NCBI GenBank assembly: GCA_002633005.1
Contig: NMRA01000136.1
Coordinates: forward strand, 68,859 to 132,858
Source of the DNA: Phoronis australis
Taxonomy: Eukaryota > Phoronida > Phoronidae
DNA: 64,000 nucleotides
Reading direction: 5' to 3'
A program made the translations under genes and the position numbers. The notes below the pieces were generated by a model. It searched no databases and was not told the origin of the DNA. It saw only the letters and a program-made list of their open reading frames with translations. This document shows positions 57,916 through 64,000 of this stretch, one piece after another. The first letter of the stretch is position 1. Every line of letters starts with the position of its first letter.

Positions 57916-57931
57916 GGCCCTTTTAAGGGCC
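57916..57931 (+). terminator. H2B 3' stem-loop
   Basis: GGCCCTTTTAAGGGCC, 21 bases after the stop codon; identical to the H2A hairpin. The purine-rich CCCAAAAGAACTG at about 57943-57955 is the likely U7 target. Confidence 0.95.
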
Positions 57932-58003
57932 ACCCACAAATTCCCAAAAGAACTGTTCACTTTTCTAAAATGAAAAGGTTAAGCCTGCTTATATTGTTTT
58001 GAG

Positions 58004-58284
58004 AGGGCTCGAATTCCCGACTTGGTGAACCATTTGCTAACAAAAGAGCGGACGGACTAAAAAGAAAAAAAAAATGGGAGCACCAAGCACCACTCTCAAT
58101 AGCGCTTGTTTAGTGGACTTTTGCCCCATTTTCTCGGACTTCGTCTCTCGGAGGCGGACCTTTTTGCCCATTTCGCCAATGGGGGGGGACTCATTCGAGC
58201 TTCCCCCTGGGTGCGCGCTCATGTATTAACAACGTACTTTTCATTCTCTGCTTCACTGTCCACAAAGTCGGGAATTCGAGCCCT
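58004..58284. mobile_element. Inverted-repeat element with perfect 20-bp ends
   Basis: AGGGCTCGAATTCCCGACTT at 58004-58023 is exactly complementary to 58265-58284. The 281-bp element includes a G run and a GCGCGC block related to 54855-54900. A possible 7-bp duplication, ATATTGT, lies just outside (57991-57997 and 58288-58294), not flush with the repeats. Confidence 0.7.
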
Positions 58285-58316
58285 TCCATATTGTAGGCTG
58301 GGCGCGCATGTAATAC

Positions 58317-58387
58317 GTACCAAGTTAGGCAATGACCATCGCCTCTGTTGGGCCAACAGAGGCGATGGTCATTGCCTAGTACCAAGT
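58317..58387. mobile_element. 53-bp perfect palindrome flanked by 9-bp direct repeats
   Basis: Arms of 26 bp (58326-58351 and 58353-58378), beginning TAGGCAATGACCATCGCCTC, are exact complements around one G. GTACCAAGT stands immediately on both sides (58317-58325 and 58379-58387). The flush 9-bp repeats look like a target-site duplication, so the palindrome itself may be an inserted minimal element. Confidence 0.8.
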
Positions 58388-60090
58388 ATGAGGCCGTGAA
58401 ACATCTCCGTGTCTGTGGCGCACTGATTTCGTCGACAGTGATTTCACTGACGAATGCCACCTTACCAAAGCAGTTCATGCTAGAGTAGCAAGAGACTGAC
58501 GCTGGAGTCAGATGCTGTGCCCGTTGAGTGTGTTTGCGTTCGACAGGCAGGAACGTGGATCAGTTAATGTTGATCAGTTTTTGACTATGGAGAGTGTAGT
58601 TGGACAATTAATTCAAGGCATGGGAACATAACGTTTTATATAACCTGTTTGATGACTTGCTCGTTCGGCAGGCTTCCTTGTTTGGTACTCTTGGTGTACG
58701 ATATTTTCGCCAGTTCTTTTTTCCAGCCCTAAAGAACGTCGTAAGCACACCTCTGTTCAAATGCTATGCAAAATCAGGATGGTCCGTGCGACACACCTGC
58801 ACTTCTCCAGAAGGCGTACTTGCTAAATTTTGTGGTAGCAAATGCAAGCGTCATTCGAACACTTCAATTATCGTGCAGTTAGCACACTGACACCATGACA
58901 AGCAATTCCCACGGTTTTCGGAACTTTCCATATGTTCCGTTGTCTGTGCACGTTCACGGCGCCACTCTATTATTTCTTGATCAGTGTATTTCGGTTCGAA
59001 CTGATAACCTGATCGACCTATGAGCACTCGTCTAAGTCGGGGGGATTGCGAGTTGCCATCTGATGTTGACGTTTATTATTGTGCGTTCTGTTTCAAAATG
59101 AATTATTTTCACCCTAACCAATGTTTATACAAAACTGAAACAAAGTCTGTCTCATTAGATAGAATTTGTAATGCCCTTGGAGTGTTCGTGAGTGCAAATG
59201 TTTTGGGAACCCAGCAACGAATAATGCGTTACCGGCCTTAGATGCAATAAAGCTATAATTGACCAGGCACCGAGGCTGTGTGAGCGCTTGGTAATTCAGC
59301 GTTTGCTATGAAACAATAAATCGATTTTATATCCTATGGTCAGGTGTTATATTTAGATATACATATACATTATTCGAATTATTGTTACTGTACAACTTTT
59401 GCCCTGACCGGTTCTGTGGAAGGGGAACCTGACTTCGAGGCCCCCAACGAGTAAGTAGATTTGCAGCTTCGCGGCTAATTCACCAAAATAATCACGTGTA
59501 CATTATTTCTTTAGTTCACTAGAAAAGTCTTTTCGTGACTGGACGTTTATTTTCCAACCACTTTCGCTGGTTTACGTTAGTGATTCAGTCCGATTGGGTT
59601 CCGGGCCGACGGCCGGGATAACAAGCATTTGTGTGCTTAGAAATGAAAAAATCGCGAGTCTAATTTTCAAAACAAATCTATGTTCTCCTGTCTGTATTTC
59701 ACGAAGAATAATTCGAATTTATCACCGAACAGACCCCAAACTCTTGCGACCGACCTTGGTAAATTGGCATGGCCGACCTTTGTAGGCTCAACGGTACGTT
59801 CCATAAATCCGTAACAGTGAAATAAAACAACACGTTGTGTTTAATGTTTGTAAGCGTCTTACATCGAATTTTGATTGATTTATTGGTGTAAAACGAATTC
59901 AAGCGATAAGCTGTCACCAGTAAGAACTGCTGAACAGACTGCGTTCGAAGCTGTGACGTCGTTGGTTAATTTCAACACCTCCGTCTGCTGTCAGGTGTCA
60001 AGTAAAAGCCTAATTGCACTAGCTGTTATCGAGTGGAATTACTGGATCTAAATTAATACAAAATTGGCTGTTTTGGGGTGACACTCTCCT
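58383..60090. mobile_element. TTAA-flanked non-autonomous transposon, copy 3
   Basis: Homology to copy 2 starts at CAAGTATGAGGCCGTGAAAC (matching near 17265) and runs to GGTGACACTCTCCT|TTAA (TTAA at 60091-60094). About 430 bp at roughly 58475-58910 have no counterpart in copy 2. The left inverted end is missing; the homology begins at the palindrome. Confidence 0.75.
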
Positions 60091-60094
60091 TTAA

Positions 60095-61307
60095 AACGGT
60101 TTTATGAAGTTGCACACTGAACACAAAATAAGGACTCGACGACGTGGGGATTGACCTGAGCTGTTATCTAATTGGGGACAGACATGTTACTCATCTCATT
60201 TCGCTCTGGGTCTGAGCTCAGTCCACAAGGGTAGGTTATTTACACCGCTGTTAGCATGGGAACATTTCAGTGTATGCCAGGTCACAGACAGTGGTGTTCT
60301 TAATGAACGATTTTAAACTGAAGTGGCAATATAGTCTGTACCGCTAGCTTTGTTTCTTGGTATACTGATGCTTGGTGTTACAGTTTTATTTATTCCACTA
60401 GCAGGGTTCCCATAACAAAAAATCCAAGTAGTGAAGGACTCTTTTATTAGGGTAGTCGAATTTTTACATGCTAAGTAACGCCTATAAGATTCTGGAGAGC
60501 ACTAGACTTGCCATTCCACACCACAGATACTCCTATGGTTACACAATTGTGACAATTTACAAAATCACTCGAAAGCCCACGGCAATTAAACGAAATGTAA
60601 CAATATGAACTTTACGCGCATTGATACAATTCCAACCGGAATATGTATCTTGTTTTAACAATCATGGTAGGCGTACTTGTGACTGAGTCGATTTTTACCC
60701 TGAAGAAAAACATATACCGTCGTGGTCAACAAAAGATAATTCAAAATTAACTATCAAAGTTACATGACAAAAATGCAACACTTGAAATGGTAAGGCACAT
60801 TCCATTCACAAACAGGGTAAATCAAACGCAAAGTTGTTAACGTAAACGAACTGCTAGTGCTCACTTCAGTGTAACCGGAATCAGGTTGGGGACAGAAGGT
60901 ACTACAGCGCTACCTGTGTCAATTTCACGAACTTGGTATTTGATACCATAATGCATTGCTTCCTTTTTAGTCGGCCATATTTTGGTATGTAGTAGGTTGC
61001 TTCTCGGTGTATATTTCATCGGACAATATCTGTTGTTTTAGACCACATCATCAAAATCGGAATATATATATCAAACATGTAGCATGCACCTGATATTCAC
61101 TACTTTAAAGAAAATCAAACAAAAACATTTATGTATGAATTATTACGTCTTCTTGATACTCAAAACCGATTTAAGTAAGCCCTTTGGTCGGCAACTAAAC
61201 ACTCCATCTGAAACTAGCGTAATCAGTTAATAAGTCGGATTTGAAGATCAGTTCTCCAGTGGCAGTAATAAACAGCCAACTGTACTGGAAATTTGTATGC
61301 AAGTGAA
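60095..61307. other. Intergenic, nothing recognised
   Basis: AT-rich sequence between the transposon nest and the duplicated RPL9 upstream region; no exon or repeat recognised. Confidence 0.45.
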
Positions 61308-61819
61308 TTTGGTTGCAACAAAAGAAAGCATGATTGTGTTGTATTAGCAATTGCAAAAGACAGATCGAAATCCAGTCCACTCTTAGATTGACGTCAATGA
61401 ACGGTAACGCCACAGCCGTCCTCAGCTTCTGATCTTCCCCAATACACTACATATAATACTACAAGGTGTGACACTCCCCTCACACATTATTCTGTAGTTG
61501 CTTGCTTTTCGAATACAACTACGTACTTACTTGCTTTCAAGTCAACAGCTGTGGTAACCATCACTTCTGGTGGCTTGTTATGCTGAGAATTAGTTTCGCC
61601 TACTGAATACCATAGTGGTGTTTTGTGAGTGATTTCCGGGTTCTTTAAATCAGGAATCACCTACAGTTTCCAGGTCTGTCACAGGCGGTTGGTTATTATT
61701 GCAAGTGTTGAAAACTTACTGCTTATTAACTGTGTAATCATTAGAAAGTGTACCAAATATTTTAATGCAATAGTCCCTTTGCCAGTCCTTGATTATGGTA
61801 ATGCTTTTTACTCAGTGGG
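61308..61819. repeat. First copy of the segment duplicated across the second N gap
   Basis: 512 bp ending ACTCAGTGGG at the N (61820). The same sequence recurs at 61821-62336 with very few differences (e.g. GACAGATCG versus GACAGATATCTCG). Best explained as two haplotypes placed in tandem by the assembler. Confidence 0.92.
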
Positions 61820-61820
61820 N

Positions 61821-62336
61821 TTTGGTTGCAACAAAAGAAAGCATGATTGTGTTGTATTAGCAATTGCAAAAGACAGATATCTCGAAATCCAGTCCACTCT
61901 TAGATTGACGTCAATGAACGGTAACGCCACAGCCGTCCTCAGCTTCTGATCGTCCCCAATACACTACATATAATACTACAAGGTGTGACACTCCCCTCAC
62001 ACATTATTCTGTAGTTGCTTGCTTTTCGAATACAACTACGTACTTACTTGCTTTCAAGTCAACAGCTGTGGTAACCATCACTTCTGGTGGCTTGTTATGC
62101 TGAGAATTAGTTTCGCCTACTGAATACCATAGTGGTGTTTTGTGAGTGATTTCCGGGTTCTTTAAATCAGGAATCACCTACAGTTTCCAGGTCTGTCACA
62201 GGCGGTTGGTTATTATTGCAAGTGTTGAAAACTTACTGCTTATTAACTGTGTAATCATTAGAAAGTGTACCAAATATTTTAATGCAATAGTCCCTTTGCC
62301 AGTCCTTGATTATGGTAATGCTTTTTACTCAGTGGG
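61821..62336. repeat. Second copy of the N-flanked duplication, upstream of RPL9
   Basis: Near-identical to 61308-61819. Ends in ...CTTTTTACTCAGTGGGTGAG, where unique sequence leading into RPL9 begins. Confidence 0.92.
62323..62335 (+). other. Possible RPL9 first exon with TOP-like start
   Basis: CTTTTTACTCAGTG(G)|GTGAGA combines a C-plus-pyrimidine start, as in ribosomal-protein TOP mRNAs, with a good donor 105 bases before the acceptor at 62440. It would give a 5' UTR of about 30 nt, normal for such genes. Inference only. Confidence 0.3.
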
Positions 62337-62458
62337 TGAGACTGGCTTTCAAAACCAGAGACCCCCGAATGGAACTATTGCTAAAATGACAGCTACTGGC
62401 TTCTTGTCTTCATGTAAAAGTTTGCCTTTGTACATTACAGGTCTTACAATAGGATAAA

Positions 62459-62504
62459 ATGAAGACCATTTTGTCCAGTGAGAAAATCACAATCCCACCA
62501 GAGG
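62459..62504 (+). CDS. RPL9: RPL9 coding exon 1
   Basis: Fifteen codons plus one base, donor G|GTGAGT. MKTILS is the family's usual N-terminus. Confidence 0.9.
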
Positions 62505-63464
62505 GTGAGTTTATAGATGATGTTGTTAATGTATGGCGGGCACTAATGTGACCATTGGGCAAAAAGTTGTTGATGAGACAACTGATTCTGTCATGTAGGA
62601 ATTTCGAGTCCTTTCCAGTTATCAACTTTTGTCATAGCTGACGCTGGGTTTATGTTGAGCAAGGTGATGAGTAAACAAGACCGCCCCAGTCTGATGTATA
62701 CAGTGACTGATTGGTTTTGTATTCTGATGTTCATAGTATTTCTGCTATTAAGCTGGCTTTCCTTATTGGGGGTTTAGACAAATTTGTTAAAGTCCTATGC
62801 AGCATCAGCTTTGGCAATAGTTTTAATTTATGTTTTGGCATGAAACCCTTTGTTTGTTGTTGTTTGTCACATGACTAGTTTGTGTTCCTAATTGCACAAC
62901 ATGAAACCACGGACAGTGGGATTCATGGATTGCTTTAGCACGATAATTCACCTCGAACATTTACTGTCACTAACTTGGTGGATTCCAGAATTTTAATTGT
63001 GGCAAAATTTACTTAGCACTGCGTAGGTGTATTGTCTATGTGGCACCATTCAGTCGAGACCTTGGCGATGTGTTACTGATGAGGTTTCATGTCCCAGAAT
63101 GTCTCGTAAGGAGTGAAGTTACGTAATAAGAAGTGATGTTAGGAAGTATTTTGAAAGGTTTGAACTTAAAGTTATCCTCCTGTGGTTTTTACTTGGACTG
63201 AAAAAGGTTTTGTCAGAGGTGGAAGGTCTGTGCTGATAAGTTTTTTTCCTTGTTCCTACAGTGAAGGTGGTCATAAATGGCCGCAAGGTGACTGTGACCG
63301 GTCCCCGTGGCACCCTGAGGCGTAACTTCCACCACATGGGTATAGACATTATCCAGGAGGGTAAGGTGTTGAAGGTGGTCAAGTGGTTCGGCTTACGCAA
63401 GGAGCTGGCTGCCGTGCGAACAGTATGCTCACACATCGAGAACATGTTCAAAGGGGTCATCAAG
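62459..63464 (+). CDS. RPL9: Ribosomal protein L9 (uL6), 5' part; continues past the window
   Basis: Large-subunit ribosomal protein. Two coding exons are visible: 62459-62504 (MKTILSSEKITIPPE, phase 1) and 63262-63464, giving VKVVINGRKVTVTGPRGTLR, then NFHHMGIDII, VKWFGLRKELAAVRTVCSHI and NMFKGVIK. The joint reading aligns with eukaryotic L9 (MKTILS..., KGPRGTLRR..., RKELATVRTICSHVQNM). 83 of roughly 190 residues are present; the next exon (GFRYKMRS in the family) is not found before the right edge, so the gene is cut by the window, not broken. The ATG is preceded by an acceptor-like TACATTACAG (ending 62440), which implies a non-coding first exon. Confidence 0.93.
63262..63464 (+). CDS. RPL9: RPL9 coding exon 2
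   Basis: Acceptor CCTACAG|TG completes Val16; donor AAG|GTATGA, phase 0. GPRGTLRR and RKELAAVRTVCSHI are diagnostic. Confidence 0.95.
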
Positions 63465-64000
63465 GTATGACGCTAAATCCATCAATTTTGAATAATCAAA
63501 ACTGGCAAAATTAATCGAGCCTCTAAGGTATGCTACCTTATTCAACCTTGGCTAATATTATTCAAGGTTCCGTGCTAACATTGCATAACCATGCTAGTAA
63601 TGTGACACGTCTTTATTTCTGTGTGCTTGAGTATGCTGTGTGCGCTGCATTGTTGCCAAACAGGGTATGGGCCGAGTATTTTCGTTTTGATCACCGGAGT
63701 TTTGCTTGGTGACGTAATTTGATAAAGATGGTTAGCTTGAATTATATCACCGATCAGTCAGCACTCTTATTCATCTTGAGCAGCAATAATTATCAAGAAA
63801 TGCGGTCTTCCAAGCTTTGAATTTAATGCTGTTTCTTGAAGAGTCTTTTGGCTAAAAGTCAATCTACCCTTGACTCATCCTGTTTCACAAAATCGGGCTT
63901 AACCTAAATGTCAGAAAATCTGTCTGCAACTAGAAGACACAAGACAAATCCCCAGCCAGCTCGGGAGCAGACTAAAAAAGACCAAGTTAAAATACAAAAA
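63465..64000 (+). other. RPL9 intron running off the window
   Basis: No exon resembling the next part of L9 is seen up to the right edge. Confidence 0.6.

Noticed and set aside
61629-62457. Two paralogous 100-aa genes (both starting MISGFFKSG)
   Set aside because: They are the same frame in the two haplotype-like copies flanking the N; no gene context or family resemblance.
62664-62710. C/D snoRNA in RPL9 intron (GTGATGA ... CTGA)
   Set aside because: The boxes are only about 40 bases apart and the flanks do not form a terminal stem; too short for a normal C/D snoRNA.

Overview
This is a window of an intron-rich animal genome, most likely a marine invertebrate deuterostome. The genes have GT-AG introns and the proteins are strongly vertebrate-like (ALDH1A-type dehydrogenase, doublecortin-like kinase, RPL9). 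Intergenic DNA and introns are full of small inverted-repeat transposons, LINE relics and minisatellites. Two single-N gaps flanked by near-identical copies suggest a very heterozygous diploid assembly. A minisatellite that begins inside an exon and copies its splice site recalls what I remember being reported for amphioxus, so Branchiostoma or a relative is my best but unproven guess.

Layout. 1-7.9 kb: no intact gene; a 57-bp minisatellite, LINE relics on both strands, an inverted-repeat element with other repeats nested in it, and the 3' part of a TTAA-flanked transposon. 7.9-24.3 kb, plus strand: a complete 13-exon aldehyde dehydrogenase of the ALDH1A type (490 aa). 26.8-52.8 kb, minus strand: a complete 13-coding-exon doublecortin-like kinase (696 aa: two DCX domains, a Ser/Pro-rich linker, a CaMK-type kinase), plus a possible alternative terminal exon that would give a kinase-less form. 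The two genes converge, with candidate poly(A) signals about 60 bp apart near 25.3 kb. 56.7-57.9 kb: a divergent H2A/H2B pair with TATA boxes and canonical 3' stem-loops. 58.0-60.1 kb: a transposon nest. 62.4 kb to the right edge: the first two coding exons of RPL9; the rest lies outside.

The genes have no obvious common pathway. ALDH1A-type enzymes oxidise retinal and related aldehydes; DCLK binds microtubules and phosphorylates proteins; the histones package replicating DNA; RPL9 (uL6) is part of the large ribosomal subunit.

Most notable: (1) about 20 tandem 23-bp units in a DCLK intron, most repeating the authentic 5' splice site, starting within the exon; (2) a 53-bp perfect palindrome flanked exactly by 9-bp direct repeats; (3) three copies of a non-autonomous element whose ends lie at TTAA; (4) a candidate kinase-less DCLK isoform; (5) two probable haplotype-duplication assembly artefacts, one just upstream of RPL9. 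All exon models were made by eye from splice sites, reading frame and family similarity; no search was run.
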